A stretch of DNA of 64,000 nt from Hyperoplus lanceolatus (taxonomy: Eukaryota; Chordata; Actinopteri; Uranoscopiformes; Ammodytidae). The translations under genes were made by a program, and so were the position numbers. Under the pieces are notes generated by a model. It made no database searches and had not been told where the DNA came from. It saw nothing but the letters and a program-made list of their open reading frames with translations. The stretch covers positions 23,951,001 to 24,015,000 of the forward strand of contig CM049396.1 in NCBI GenBank assembly GCA_026929865.2, in the 5' to 3' direction. How positions within the stretch are numbered: the stretch's first letter is position 1; the number at the start of each line of letters is the position of its first letter. Below, in pieces: positions 1-11,689 of this stretch.

Positions 1-1200
1 AAATTAAATTTTCGTTTATAGTTCAAATACAAAACAGAGATGAGTGTGCTCGTGTCCTGCTGGGTGTGATCCTCTCAGCACTGCTCTCCTTATACCAGCA
101 GCAGCAGCCCGCTCTCTGCTCTTCTATTAATAAGACTCTTAGACAGGAGATTGGCTTGGCAAAGCATGGGGGGGAAGAGGCAAGATCCAAAACAACACGT
201 CACCCACCGTGGGCCACATGCAAATGTGAATTGCTTTTGTGGCTGATGATGTATAATCAGCTAAATATTCGTCATGAAGAATCTTTTTTTTTTTAGCATT
301 TCTAATTTTACTGAATTACAGTGAAGGCGATCGTGGGAGAGATTTTGAGGAGATTCACACTCTGGGAAAAGAAAAGATTCGTAGTTGCAGTGTGCAGAAA
401 GGATAGGCGTTCTCTAAAGGAACACCCACACGTCTGAATACATACATTTTCTCTCATACATTGGTTAATTTTGTAGTGAGTAGAAAAATAAAATGATTTA
501 TGCACACATATAAGCCTTATATATATATTGTTTCAAGACCAAATAGATATTTGCCATCGGTGTGAATAGATTTAAACCTATATAATAATAGTGATAATAA
601 TCAGCTTGTGTCAGGAAATGAGTGTAATGAGATCATTGCATATGAATGGAGAAAGAATGTGATCATAAATACGATCCCGTAACATTACATTCAAGACTAG
701 TGATAAATGGAACAATCCATTTATGTTTTTCAGTTATATGGTTCACACCATGTCTTTGAGTATAAACAAGGGGCTATGATAGAGAGATCAGATTGCCATG
801 TGTCTGTGGAAAAAGAAGCTCTTGTTTGGCAGTGGGGTAAAATATAATGTTTTCTGTCTAACCACCTACTTATGCATTAATGTGTGTTGTTTACTGCTCC
901 TACGATGAAAAGAAAAGGCATGCAGTGTAACAAATAGCATCCTCTGTTTTTTTTTTTTTGTCGAATTCTCTATAAGCCTCGGTTTGTTATTTTTTTAACC
1001 AGCCTGGGTGAAATGTGACATTGTCACTCCCTCTAAAAAGATTGGAGTTTGTGTGTATTTGCCTTGCTGATTTTTACAGAGCACATACCGCTCATCTCTG
1101 AACGTCCCTGTGATTTTCCCTCAGCCTGGGCAATTACGTGGGCTGGCACAGAAATCTGCATCGGTGAGGAAAAAGCTACGGCTGAGTGGCTGGTCCTCTG
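1..1200. other. Unique-looking non-coding sequence
   Basis: AT-rich sequence without a convincing ORF or clear repeat boundary. The longest open stretches are under 80 codons and lack domain motifs. A short T-run lies near 948-960. I see nothing else here. Confidence 0.5.
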
Positions 1201-1204
1201 AGCT

Positions 1205-1464
1205 TTCGAGGAAGCAGAGTGCATTGTTGTTTACTGAGTATGAGTGAGTCCACCTTAATAAAGTCAGACCAACGCCGCAGAGAGTCACACACACCCGCCA
1301 TGATTCAGCCCAGTGCTGTGGTGGATATATACAGAGGTACAGTTAGTGTCTGCACCAGTGACCTGACTGCTGCCAATTTTCCTGTGTGTAAAGTTTGTTA
1401 ATTGAGTAATGAGAATATATCTTAGATGATGTTAATTTCTCAAAGTTACATACTGCACCTTTAA
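1205..1464 (+). repeat. Relic of a dispersed teleost repeat (right end only)
   Basis: The right edge reads TACTGCACCTTTAA at 1451-1464. This is the reverse complement of the TTAAAGGTGCAGTGTGTAG type of start seen at 42283, so it looks like the degenerate right end of a related repeat. The left edge is not visible. It is non-coding and the family assignment is from pattern memory. Confidence 0.35.
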
Positions 1465-2840
1465 CAACTCTGGTTCTGGTGTCCTTTTATAAATGGTGTT
1501 GCTGGCCACTGAACCATGGATCTAAGGGGGAGGGAGGGTCATAACATATTAAGCTAACACACAACATCACTTTTCTAGCCCTGGGTTAAAACAAACACAC
1601 AAGAGACAAGGAAGGAGGCAAGAATGCAGGGCTGTAGAAGAGACATGGATAGAAAGCGATGTTTGGCCTTCAATTCTGCTGTGAAAAATGAATAGGCCGC
1701 TGTGGCTCGTGGCAGGAAAAAGTCACTGTAATCTCACTATAAAAACGCCTGAGCTAGCATATCCTCCCCGCCAACACACTCACCCTACTACTTCATACTT
1801 CTCCGCCACTTATTCCAATATTATATTTAATTATTTAATTCACCCTCCTTTCCGCTGTTGTTAAAGTTGAGACACAGCAGGCAAAAACATAAATTTCAAA
1901 CAATGGTCAATTTAGAGATTTTTGTCTATTTTGATTCCAAATTATTGCTGCATTTGCATATTCATTCAAACGTGTAAGTATCGTTCTTTATTTTACTCTA
2001 AGTTACTAATTAGCAATGTGCATGAGTTAACATATGAACCTATGAGTTCATTTTTTTACCCTATTCACCTGCAGTGTGTATGCGCACAAAGGTGTGCACC
2101 TTTTTCAGCTCCATTTTAAATCCAGGGACAAATGAGACGAGTGGATTTTGTTAACCATTCAAAGCATAACCTTGTGTCAAGAAGCTTTTCCCTCTGAGCC
2201 ATTTTGTCACAGTGATAAGGGGGAAGGTTGACATTTGCTGGAAGAGGATTGGATATGCTTTGTGGCCCTGGTTTGCCAACATTAGCGTCATCATCATCTC
2301 AATACTCACCCAGCTATTATCTGGCATGATCCGCTGTATGCAGGAAAAATGCTGCTTCCATGCCTGCTCACGGTCACCTTTTATCAGGCAGCACGGTGCA
2401 GGGTTTACTCCACCCCCAGCTTTCCTTTATAGATTGAAGATATTGTGTGATGTTTGTGTATGTGAGGGCGCACTCATAGGACCGTATACCGTGCTGAAGC
2501 TCGATGGTCCCCCCCTTCCCCAGTTCCCCGCTGGCCTGCATTCACACTGTTTCAGGGCCAACAAAGGCCTTGGCAATGTTACCTCATAGTACAGTATCTT
2601 GTATCACTTCGTAATTCCATACGACAAATGCATTGAATAACATTCTCGCCAAGTGTCTTTTTCCGGTTTTGAAAAACGCGTAATTTTGTTTGGGTTTTTG
2701 TGCGTTGTATACTCACATAGAATCTATGGTTGTATCATTTTTAAAAATATTTTCATCCGGCAAAATCTACATCCGCAAAGACAAAAATCTACTTTCTACA
2801 GGAATAGTTTAATATAAACTGAAGGCAGGACTTCTGGCTA
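1465..2840. other. Unique-looking non-coding sequence
   Basis: No gene, RNA gene or repeat boundary recognised. A 125-codon open stretch on the plus strand at 2212-2589 has no domain motif, signal peptide or splice context that would support a gene. Confidence 0.45.
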
Positions 2841-2844
2841 CTAT

Positions 2845-3005
2845 GAAGCTCACCTCTTCTAACCGGGCCAGGGCCAAGGAAGTGTACGGAGCTCTCACAC
2901 TGGTCAAAAACACTAGACTTTAGTATATTTTTATATATCTCATATAGTATGATTGGGTACAGTGATGGATTGCCAAGTGTGAATGCGCCATAAAAGGCAA
3001 CAAGG
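2845..3005. mobile_element. Diverged copy of the 19309 MITE family
   Basis: The core GGAGCTCTCACACTGGTCAA followed by ACACTAGACTTTAG resembles the centre of the better preserved MITE at 19309-19536 (GGAGTTCTCCCACTGGTCAA, then ACTAGACTTTAG). The right edge AGTGTGAATGCGCC also resembles that element's AGTGTGAGTGTGCCC terminus. The left terminus is unrecognisable. It is a non-autonomous DNA element relic with no coding capacity. Confidence 0.45.
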
Positions 3006-3481
3006 GTTGGAAGGGGGAACTAGCAGTTACCCTCTGCTACCTTGTCCTTAGTTGAGTTAACTGCTGGAGCTGAGGCAACAAAAAAACAATACAGAAAGCA
3101 GAAATGGAGCTAAAAAGAACACATCCCTTCTGTTGTGCTATTGATTTTTTTTTAGCAGGGAATGATGTTGTTTAGTTGCATAAAAAGAAAAAGGGAAGTG
3201 AATTAGGTCTAGTAATGATAACAATAGTAACAATAGACATTATGTGCAAGAGGCGCTGATATCTCAAGAATATGATACGACTACTTTTATGATTTAAAAT
3301 TTCTTGGCATTTTTCTGATTTACAAGACAGTTTGGAGAGACCCGAGATGAAATGACCATGAGCCAGATTCTCTAACCCATGGTCTGATTACTACCCCGAT
3401 TTTAAGGCCTTTTTTAATTTAATATTTTTAAAACATTTAGCTGCTACATGGGATGTTTGCTTAAAGGTGCTAAGAGGAACT

Positions 3482-3512
<31 letters not shown>
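3482..3512. repeat. (TCTA)n microsatellite
   Basis: About seven perfect tetranucleotide units. The motif is the same as the longer tract at 8492-8563. Confidence 0.9.
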
Positions 3513-4245
3513 GGATTTTTTGTTTTGTTTATCTGTTCTTTCTTATTTTGACCTTTATAAGCTTACTGTCCAACTGTGAAGCTTGTAAATGGAAACACCA
3601 GGAACAACGGAGGGTCTTCTTCTCTGGCCAAGCCCCCGTGGCTCTCACACTTTAATGGCGCTGCTGAAATTAACTCTATCTCATCCCTCTCTCTCTCCCT
3701 CTCCACTGTTCCACTTCATTGTTTTAATCAAGTCACTGCTGGATTAATATAGATGAGGTAAGGGAGAGGAGAGAAGGGTGCCTCCCCCCAATTTCAGCTC
3801 AGTCAAGCCTGTGAAAGCAAGCAACCTTTTCCCACACTCTGTTATGTTCATCTCTCTCTGCGTTGCTAAGTCTTGTTTGCTAGCAGCAGTGGGGGGCATC
3901 GTGTTAGCTGCCATATGTCGTGATGCTTTTCCCTCTGCCATTGTCACCGTGGTGCCTCTGATGCCAGCGTCTCAGTCAGACGTCAGACTAAATGTTCTTG
4001 GAAAAAAGACGACTAGTAGTTCCAGAATCCCATCATTTGGAACAGTCTCTTTTCACCACAGATCCAAAAAACACAATGTTGTATGTCAAAGCACGGAATG
4101 TAAAAAGAAAAAACGCTCCATATTGAACACTCGAGACATCCATGTCTGTGGGTATATATTTTGAATGTTGTAATTCTTCCAATTTAAATGAAAGGTTTTA
4201 ACAATTTGCACTATGCACAAATGCAAATAGATAGATAAGGTGTTA

Positions 4246-4279
<34 letters not shown>
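4246..4279. repeat. (CT)n microsatellite
   Basis: A dinucleotide CT run with one interruption (CTCG) near the left end. Confidence 0.9.
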
Positions 4280-5054
4280 GGAAAACAGCTTCCTAACCCT
4301 GGAAACACGATTTAAGAGTTAACCGTTGAGCCTGGACTAAAGCAAGACAATTAGCTTAAAGAGGCTAACTAAGCTGTATAGAGGTGGAAGGACACACTGC
4401 GGGGGTTTGGAGGGTAATTGTGGCTTTGTCACTACAAAACAAGGCCTCTGTTTAATTTAATGAAATAATCCAAGCGTTACCCCCAGACCTGCAGGCAATA
4501 GACTAAAAGATTAGGTGAATGTAATTCTGGCAAAATAAAGGAAAAAGCCTTTTTACGTCCTGTTCTTTGTTTCCCCGTCCCTCTCGGTAAAGCCATGAAG
4601 GCCCTGGCAGTGCTGTGGTGGACGTGCATGTAGCTAGGGACAAAGAGAAAAAGAGATGGAGACAGTGTGAGATGCTGATGAGAGTGGAGAGGTGTGTATG
4701 CAGCCAAAAGCTATTTTTTTTACCCGTTTTGCTTAAAGCGTGGCGATGCCACTGGAGCCCGGGTGTGTGTTAAAGGGAGCTCAGAGTGACAGGCTGTCTG
4801 CCCACATGGAGGCCAGAACAGCGTAACCAACGGCGACACGAAACAAAAACACTGGTGGCAGGTGAATACAGTACAGGAGACGAGATTGGCGGAAAAAAAA
4901 ACTTATGGACACCAACCGAAGAGCCAAAGACAGAGTTTGCACTTCCTAAATTGAAAATAGGTGACACATGGCCAGTCGTTTTGGGAGCAAGCGAGATGCA
5001 GTTTGACAGAATATCCCTGACAGAGCGGAGGCAGCTGACGGTGGCCGAGCGGGG

Positions 5055-5170
5055 CCTCCTCTCTCTCCCCTCTCTCTCTTCCTTTCTCTCCTCTCTCTAC
5101 CTCGCTCTTTCTCTTTCTTTCTCTCCTCTTCTTCTTCCTATTTCTCCTGTGTGTCTCTCTCCTCTCCCTC
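5055..5170. repeat. Polypyrimidine (CT-rich) low-complexity tract
   Basis: About 115 bp almost entirely of C and T on the plus strand, in irregular CTCTCT, CTTTCT and CCCT units. Apparent reading frames across it are strings of Ser/Leu/Pro or Arg/Glu/Lys and are composition artefacts. Confidence 0.85.
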
Positions 5171-5614
5171 CAACACCTTGGCACATGTCAGGACTTTCAG
5201 ACACTGTGTGTTCTTTTGTCAGGCTCAATAGGTGGCAATTCACTCTGGCGCCGTGACAGCTCTCCGATACACCCGTTGAAAGGTGTAGATGGGTGTTCCT
5301 GCCTATTTCCCGGAATGCTCTCTCATTTTGAATGGCCAAATGCACTTCACTCCGCTGCCATCAGTCATTCCACGCTGACAATGGCGTGGTAGCAGCTGTT
5401 TTTTCTAGCCTGACAAAGGTGAAAGAAATGTCACCGGCTCACTATGATATTCAGTGTGTCTCTTTGAGACAACTTTCCTTTGTTTTACTCAACAGTTTAG
5501 TCAACTTTGTAACGCATTTCCTCTTCTTTTTCTTCTTCTTGGCTTTACTTACGTCACTAATCTTTTTTGCTGCTGTTCCAATTTACGTTTTACCTCCCAT
5601 TGTTCATTTATGCA
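5171..5614. other. Non-coding flank left of the LINE
   Basis: No feature recognised. The right edge carries short TTTATG repeats that I assign to the 3' tail of the adjacent minus-strand LINE. Confidence 0.4.
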
Positions 5615-8486
5615 CTTATGTTTATGTTTATGTTTATTTTATTCCACATACAAAATAGATTTAAAAAAACATGTAGTAAAAAAAATTAAAAATACATGTG
5701 TGGGTGTGGCAGAAACCTGTACAGGCTTATATAGAGCCACACCCAAAATACATTTATATATTAATATTAGCAGATCAGCACACAAGCGTACACACACACA
5801 AAAAAAACAAAAAAAAACATATGTATGAATGAGAAAAAAAACCAATGCAAAACAATCAAAGAAATTAAGAACAAAACCCAAGACAATAATATGTATATAT
5901 ATTTAAAAAAAAATCAGTTTAAATCAGTTAGAACAAATCAAGATGTAGTAATACAAATTATTGTGTTTAAACCAAGCAAGCGGACAATCATGATAAATAT
6001 AAAAATCAAATTCCTGTTTTTAAACTAATTGCTTTTGATAGCATGGAATTCTGCAGTCTCTTTTTGAATATGGTCAATGTTATAGAAGAATCAAGTACAA
6101 TGGTACAATGATTATGAAATTTTGAGTTTGAAGAAAAATAACATCCAAAAGTACAAGGTAAATCAGTCAACTTATATCTCACCTTAAAAACAAAAGTGCA
6201 TATTTGGAGAATATTTATATCATAAATAGACAATAACTTTAATTTATAGAAAAGTGGTGCACTTGGTACCAGAGGTTTTGAGAAGGTCGCTAATCTAGCA
6301 AACCTTTTCTGCAGTAGCATAATTTTATTTAGGTATGATGAAAATGTACTCGCCCAAACAATATTACAGTATGTTAAATATGGATAGATCAGACTGTAGT
6401 ATAATGTTAATAAACATGACTTATGAACAAAAACTCTTATTTTTCGAAGGATCCCAAGGGATTTAGTTACCTTATTACAGACAAGACCAACCTGTTCTCT
6501 CCATGAGAGTTTATCATCAATAATAACACCTAAAAAACATGTTGATGAGACTTTAATTATTTCTTCATCATTTATATAAAGTTTGATTTGGTCATTGTCA
6601 TGAATCTTTTTACCAGCAAACAACATGAAATTGGACTTTTTGACATTTAAAGATAACTTGTTTGTTTGGAACCAGCTTGAGAACAGGATAAGATTATGAT
6701 TTAGCTCCTCTATTAGACTTTTTAGGACTCTATGAGAGAGAACAAGGCTGGTGTCATCTGCAAAAAGCAAAGGGAATATGGATTTCGAAACCTGCGCAAT
6801 GTCATTTATATAAATGAGAAATAATAAAGGTCCTAATATGGATCCTTGAGGTACCCCATGTTTTATGTAGTTTCTTGTGGAATCATGACCGTTAATATGA
6901 ACATACTGTTTTCTGTTTTTAACATAGTTATAAAGCCACTTATGGACAGTGCCAGAAAGTCCATATTTAAATAATTTTGAAAGCAAAATATCGTGATTAA
7001 CCGTATCAAAAGCCTTCGAAAGATCTAAAAATATACCTATTGCAAACTCATTTCTATCTAAAGCTGTATGTATCCTATCAATTAACTCTAAATGGGCCAT
7101 ATAAGTTGCATGATTCTTTCGGAATCCGTATTGATGGTTATAGAGAACATTGTGTTTATTAAAGTGCTCAAGGATCCTTTTATATACCAGTTTCTCCAAA
7201 ATTTTCGAAAAATATGGCAAGAGTGAAATTGGACGGTAATTTGTAAGGGATTCTGGATCCCCTGCTTTGAATAAAGGTATAACCTTAGCGATTTTCAAGT
7301 CAGAAGGTATAATGCCAGTTTTCATTGATTGTGCAAACGAATGTTAATGGATTAACAATAGATGAACTGACTTCCTTTATTAGGGATGAACAAATACAAT
7401 CATGACCTGGAGCTGAATCTTTGAGTTTGGATATAATATCAGTTACCTCCTTAACATCAGGAAGATTAAAATGATTAAATTCTGGAAAAGAGCCCTTAAT
7501 ATAATCTAATGGATCAGCCTTTGTATCAACTATTGTTTTGGAAAGAGATGTACCAATGCTTGAGAAGAAATCATTGAACTTGCAAGCTATATCAAATGGA
7601 TCAGTTAAAGAAGAATTTCCATCTTTAAAAGATGAAGGATAATTTAAGGAGGCCTTTTCCTTTTGAAGGAGTTGTTTAATAATCTTCCATGTATCTTTAA
7701 TATTACTTTCAGATTTAGCAAACTGATCAATATAGTACCTTTTCTTGACAGCTCTAAGGAGATGATTGTATTTGTTTTTGTATGATTTATAAGTCGCCAA
7801 ATTTAAAGGAGTTGGTGATGAAATATATTTTCTATAGAGTTTGTTCTTGATAATGGAGGACTTTTTCAGACCAGAAGAAAACCAGGGATTATTCAATTCT
7901 TTCCTAGTATCAACAGACCGAGTAACTAAGGGAAAACATTTACTAAAAGCTGAGTTAAATATTTCATTAAATGTTTGATAAGCGGAGTTTGCATTGCTCT
8001 CCATATAAACCCTTTCAAAGGAAACCTTCTCTAACATTACTTTAAATTTGGATTTATTTTTTGAATTGAAATTTCTGTAAGTTGTCGAAGACTTGTCCTT
8101 TACCTTTAGACCGTCTAAAACAACAATTTGAAATACTGGACAATGATCAGATATTTCAGTAAATAAAATTCCCGTTTTTGTTTCATAATTGAGAGAATTG
8201 AATAGTATATTATCAATTAGTGTAGCAGATTTGTCCGTTATTCTGGTAGGTTTATTAATAGTGGGATAAAAGTAACTTGAATACAATTGGTTCAAAAAAT
8301 CTTCTGTTGGAGAGTGTGTTTCACTTTTAAAAAGGTTAATATTGAAATCACCAAGAATATGACACATTTTCTTTTCCTTGTTGATGAGCTCCAGGCTGTT
8401 TGTGAGGCTTTTATTGAAACAATTAATATCAGTGTCAGGTGGTCGGTAAACCCCACCTATGATCACATTTCCCACATTTTCTTTTC
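5615..8486 (-). mobile_element. 5'-truncated APE-type non-LTR retrotransposon (LINE), CR1/L2/jockey-like
   Basis: A minus-strand LINE of about 2.9 kb. Reading 5' to 3' it contains an endonuclease (missing its N-terminus), a reverse transcriptase with C-terminal region, a roughly 370-bp 3' UTR, and a tail of AATAAA/CATAAA-like tandem units at about 5615-5645. The 3' UTR has a 9-bp inverted repeat, GGGTGTGGC at 5702-5710 and GCCACACCC at 5736-5744. The 5' end stops inside the endonuclease where the sequence turns into (TCTA)n at about 8490, which fits 5' truncation during target-primed reverse transcription. A simple-repeat rather than poly-A tail suggests the CR1/L2 side of the jockey superfamily. 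The clade is a guess; the LINE identity is firm. Confidence 0.9.
6006..7325 (-). pseudogene. LINE reverse transcriptase (3' part of broken ORF2)
   Basis: A 439-codon frame holding an almost intact RT that would copy LINE RNA at the nicked target. Motifs in order: NYRPISLLP (residue 29 on), motif A FLDLSKAFD with catalytic Asp (99-107), motif B GVPQGSILGPLLF (157-169), motif C FADD (188-191), motif D around NKLSLNVKKS (222-231), motif E FLGVIIDDKLSW (264-275), then a typical LINE C-terminal region to the stop at 6006. It overlaps the endonuclease frame by 26 bp in another register. One small indel near 7325, in a short AATCAATG context, is enough to explain the break. The rest has no internal stop, which suggests a fairly young insertion. 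Confidence 0.9.
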
Positions 8487-8491
8487 TATCC

Positions 8492-8493
<2 letters not shown>
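7300..8493 (-). pseudogene. LINE endonuclease region plus start of RT (5' part of broken ORF2)
   Basis: A 397-codon frame encoding most of an AP-endonuclease-like domain that would nick target DNA during retrotransposition. Visible motifs are GGVYRPPD (about residues 13-20), LGDFNIN with the catalytic-type Asp/Asn (47-53), SATLIDNIL (89-97) and SDHCPVF with the catalytic-type His (115-121). The C-terminal end has the GHDCICSSLIKE linker that precedes the RT. The N-terminal catalytic Glu region is missing because the element is truncated at the microsatellite. The annotated Met comes from repeat-adjacent sequence and is not a true start. The frame ends at 7300 after shifting out of register near 7325, where the RT frame begins. 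It cannot give a functional protein. Confidence 0.88.

Positions 8494-8563
<70 letters not shown>
8492..8563. repeat. (TCTA)n microsatellite at LINE 5' junction
   Basis: About 18 perfect TCTA units directly bordering the truncated 5' end of the minus-strand LINE. All-Tyr/Leu/Ser reading frames across it are artefacts. Confidence 0.95.
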
Positions 8564-9815
8564 CCAAATACATACAGTACATATACAGCAGTGATCCATT
8601 GTGGTCGGCTCCCATGGGTTTCTGCCCTCTCTGGTTACATTAACATCTTTATGTAACAATGGATTATTATTCTGAACACAGCCCAGGCTGGCCATTAAGT
8701 TAAATCCCATTTTTCAACCCGGAATGAAAAAATGTATGTATTTATGCATGCACACACACACATAATAGCTTATTTTACCACATTAAGTGCTCGCAAAGTA
8801 GCATTTTGCAGGAAAGGTCATTAATGAATCAAGCTGTGGAAATTAGGATTCAGTGCGAATCTCAAAGTCTCGCATCAAGATTCAAAGTGTTGAGGACACA
8901 CAGAAGGACACCTTTTTTAAAATCTTAATGAGGGGATAAATAGGATATCACTTTATGGAGATAAACGGCCACCGTTGGCTAAGACAAAGACACTGACAGG
9001 AATCCAAGCCTCAGCTATTTACAGCCTGGCTCTTATTTTTTAGTTGTGGCACTCACTCCCATCAGTGATCATTATATTTTACTCAGTGGTCGAAAGGCTA
9101 AGATGTGCAAAATGCCATCACAACAAGCCATTACTTGTTCGCATACATACAGGGTAAACAAATACAGGATAACAGGCATTTTAAGATCTCAGGATTCATA
9201 TGAGGATTTCTACTTTTTAATACAAAGCTGGCGTTACAGACTGAAAGATGTGGGTGTTCACTTGGGCAGTGAGGGATCCAATTAAATGATGATAACACTT
9301 TGCATCATTAGGAGTGAAGGAAGGATACAGTGTTTTTTGACTAACACTAAGGATATATCTCAGCTTGTGCTCCTTTAACTTGGCTCATTCTGTTGTATAG
9401 CCACATTATCAGGGACGTGACAGGCAGTCAGTAAATATCCACTTTTGTTCAAGGAACCAAAAGCATGCACAAGATCTGAAACAGGGAAAAATAGTACAAC
9501 AAATATTATTGGTTAAAGTGGCAACGAGGAACTTTCAGTTTGTGTTAATTCTAGCCCCCCCCCCCCCCCCCTTGGACAAATGCAGTAGTGTTTTTACGAC
9601 GCCAGCCTTGGTTCCTGGGTGACACAGGCATTAAGAAAAACTACACGAAAATAGCATGCTTTGCACTGATGGTCTCGTTTGCTGTTACATGTAAATTATG
9701 TTCATCAGAGGAACATTTTTTACAAGTTTCTTGTAGCTACTTAAAGAAAAAGCCAAACAGTAAAAAGGAGGGGATCGTGCTGCAAAGGCCCGGTAAATCC
9801 AGATTTTGGAACCAT
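8564..9815. other. Unique-looking non-coding sequence
   Basis: No gene or transposon boundary recognised apart from the poly-C run listed separately. Confidence 0.45.
9555..9571. repeat. Poly-C homopolymer
   Basis: A run of 17 C. Its length should be treated as uncertain in any assembly. Confidence 0.9.
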
Positions 9816-9819
9816 TAGT

Positions 9820-10345
9820 AAGGCCCTGCCAAAGGATCCCAAGCAATAATCAGGCTCAGAGGGAGTTTGCAAATCACAGATATAGGCTGGAGCCTGACAA
9901 TATAAGCTGTAAAACAAGCAGCAGCATCTTACAATCGACTTTAAAAACTCACAGAGAAGCAGTGAAGGGAAGCAATGGCCGCTGTGTTGTGGTTGCTTCT
10001 CTGAGTGTGAGTTTAAATCCTGGCAGCAGCATTTTGAATCATTTTCCTGCAGTCTTTGGATTTTTGGCCGAATGAGAGTGTTGCAGTTAGTCATGTCTAG
10101 GAGGAGATGAAAAGCATAGAAAACCTTTTTCTGAATCTGCAAAAAGGAAAAGAATGGCCTGATCTTCTTAGGATGTCTCATTTGGACAAAGAAAGACTGC
10201 CCCGATGTAGTTCCTTGAGCATCAAAAGACAAAAATGAACCCAAGGTTACACCTCTCTGAAATGTTTCAGTTAAGATAAATTCTTTCTCGACATTTGGTG
10301 GATTACTGTGAACATTCTGGCATTCATGTTCCCTACGCCAATAAA
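9820..10345. repeat. Decayed dispersed teleost repeat
   Basis: The stretch around 10018-10130 (GGCAGCAGCATTTTGAATCA, then a Leu-zipper-poor AT-rich part and GTTGCAGTTAGTCATGTCTA) follows the pattern of a very common fish interspersed repeat. In many genomes that repeat lies antisense to a Leu-Ile-Gln-Asn-Ala-Ala-Ala reading of LINE-type ORFs. A 209-codon minus-strand open stretch across it reads this segment in a shifted frame and looks accidental. Boundaries are approximate and the assignment is from memory. Confidence 0.4.
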
Positions 10346-10541
10346 TTGTTATCACTTGTTGATCTCTCAACTTTTCATCTGGCTATCAGTTTTATCTTGG
10401 GAATACAGTATATTCATCTTGTGAACTAATACCCCATTAAGTTAAGCGCAATATTGGCATGCTATCAAAATAAATAAAGGTGCAGCCATATTTAATTAAC
10501 ATTTCCTGCTAGACACTTCTATGTTTACATGCTCATTGTAA

Positions 10542-11689
10542 TGGCCTCTGCACACATCCTACCTCTACCGCGTGTCAGCGTCTGACTTTTTGTCACTGAC
10601 CGTGTAATCAACCTAGAGCGGGCACACATCCAACCTCAGACGCACTGCTGATGCGCGTCGGAGGCACGTCTGCAGCGACACTCCCCTTTACCTCAGGAGG
10701 CTCTCCTATTTTTTTCTGAGAGCCGCGCGTCTCTCTCGGGTCTCTCTGCTTAAACTGATAGAGAAATACTCTGCTGAGAGTCATATTGACTTCATACCGG
10801 CAGCTTTTGCTGTAGTTTCACCATTTCCTGGTGTGTCCCTTTCAAAATAAAACTTCCAACAAGCGAAAATGTGGCAAAAAAAAAAAAAAAAAGGCAATTT
10901 GGCGCACGGATTACTGTCCAGACTCAATATTAGACTCAATATAAATCATATGCATCATAAATGACACGAAAGAACTTCATTTTTAATGGGAATTATCTAT
11001 GAAAACTTTGTGTAGAAAGATAGGGCTATTAGAAGCAGCGCTGCAGCAGCAGCTGCTGAGACGTTCCATGTGTGTCCGAGAAAAGTCCGAGAGACGCAGC
11101 AGTAAGATAAGGCGACGCGCTCCAGAGGTAGACGCAGGATGTGTGCAGAGGCCGTTACCTTACTGCTGCGTCTCTCCGACTTTTCTCGGACACACATGGA
11201 ACGTCTCAGCAGCTGCTTCTAAAAGCCCTGTCTTTCTACATAGATAATTCCCATTAAAAATTAAGTTCTTTTGTGTCATTTATGATGCATATGATTTATA
11301 CTGAGTCTAATATTGAGTCTGGACAGTAATACGTGCGCCCCATTGCCTTTTTTTTTTGCCACATTTTCTCTTGTTGGAAGTTTTATTTTGAAAGGGACAT
11401 ACCAGGAAATGGTGATACTACAGCGAAAGCTGCCGGTATGAAGTCAGTATGACTCTCAGCACAGTATTTCTCTACCAGTTAAAGCAGAGAGACCCGACAG
11501 ACGCGCGGCTCTCAGAAAAAAATAGGCGAGCCTCCTGAGGTTAAGGGGCGCGTCGCTGCAGACGTGCCTCCGACGTGCATCGGCAGTGCGTCTGAGGTTG
11601 GATGTGTGCCCGCTCTAGGTTGATTACACGGTCAGTGACAAAAAGTCAGACGCGGACGCGCAGTAGAGGTAGGATGTGTGCAGAGGCCG
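10542..11689. mobile_element. 1.15-kb foldback: MITE plus inverted partial copy, TAA-flanked
   Basis: The left arm 10542-11106 and right arm 11159-11689 are imperfect reverse complements over more than 500 bp, separated by a 52-nt centre. The outer ends read TGGCCTCTGCACACATCC and, on the other strand, CGGCCTCTGCACACATCC. Both are flanked by TAA (10539-10541 and 11690-11692), a 3-bp duplication of the kind made by PIF/Harbinger-type transposases. The centre (11113-11154) is itself a copy of the terminus, ending GTGTGCAGAGGCCG then TTA. So 10542-11154 is a complete MITE, followed by an inverted copy lacking its inner end. It has no coding capacity; short ORFs seen on both strands mirror each other. 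Confidence 0.85.

Larger units (their letters stand above)
3010..5054. other. Non-coding stretch with simple repeats
   Basis: Apart from the (TCTA)n and (CT)n tracts listed separately, nothing is recognised. The 128-codon open stretch at 3778-4164 and the start of a 156-codon one at 4786-5256 have no protein motifs and grade into low-complexity sequence, so I do not call genes. Confidence 0.45.

Noticed and set aside
3778-4164. 128-codon plus-strand ORF with a hydrophobic segment
   Set aside because: No homology pattern recognised and no start or splice context; likely chance.
4786-5256. 156-codon plus-strand ORF
   Set aside because: The C-terminal third is translated polypyrimidine repeat and the rest has no motif or splice context.
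9741-10370. 209-codon minus-strand ORF
   Set aside because: It crosses a decayed dispersed repeat and shows no domain; the recognisable segment is out of frame.
10997-11247. Overlapping ORFs on both strands sharing the same start peptide
   Set aside because: They are the same palindromic arm of the foldback read on each strand.
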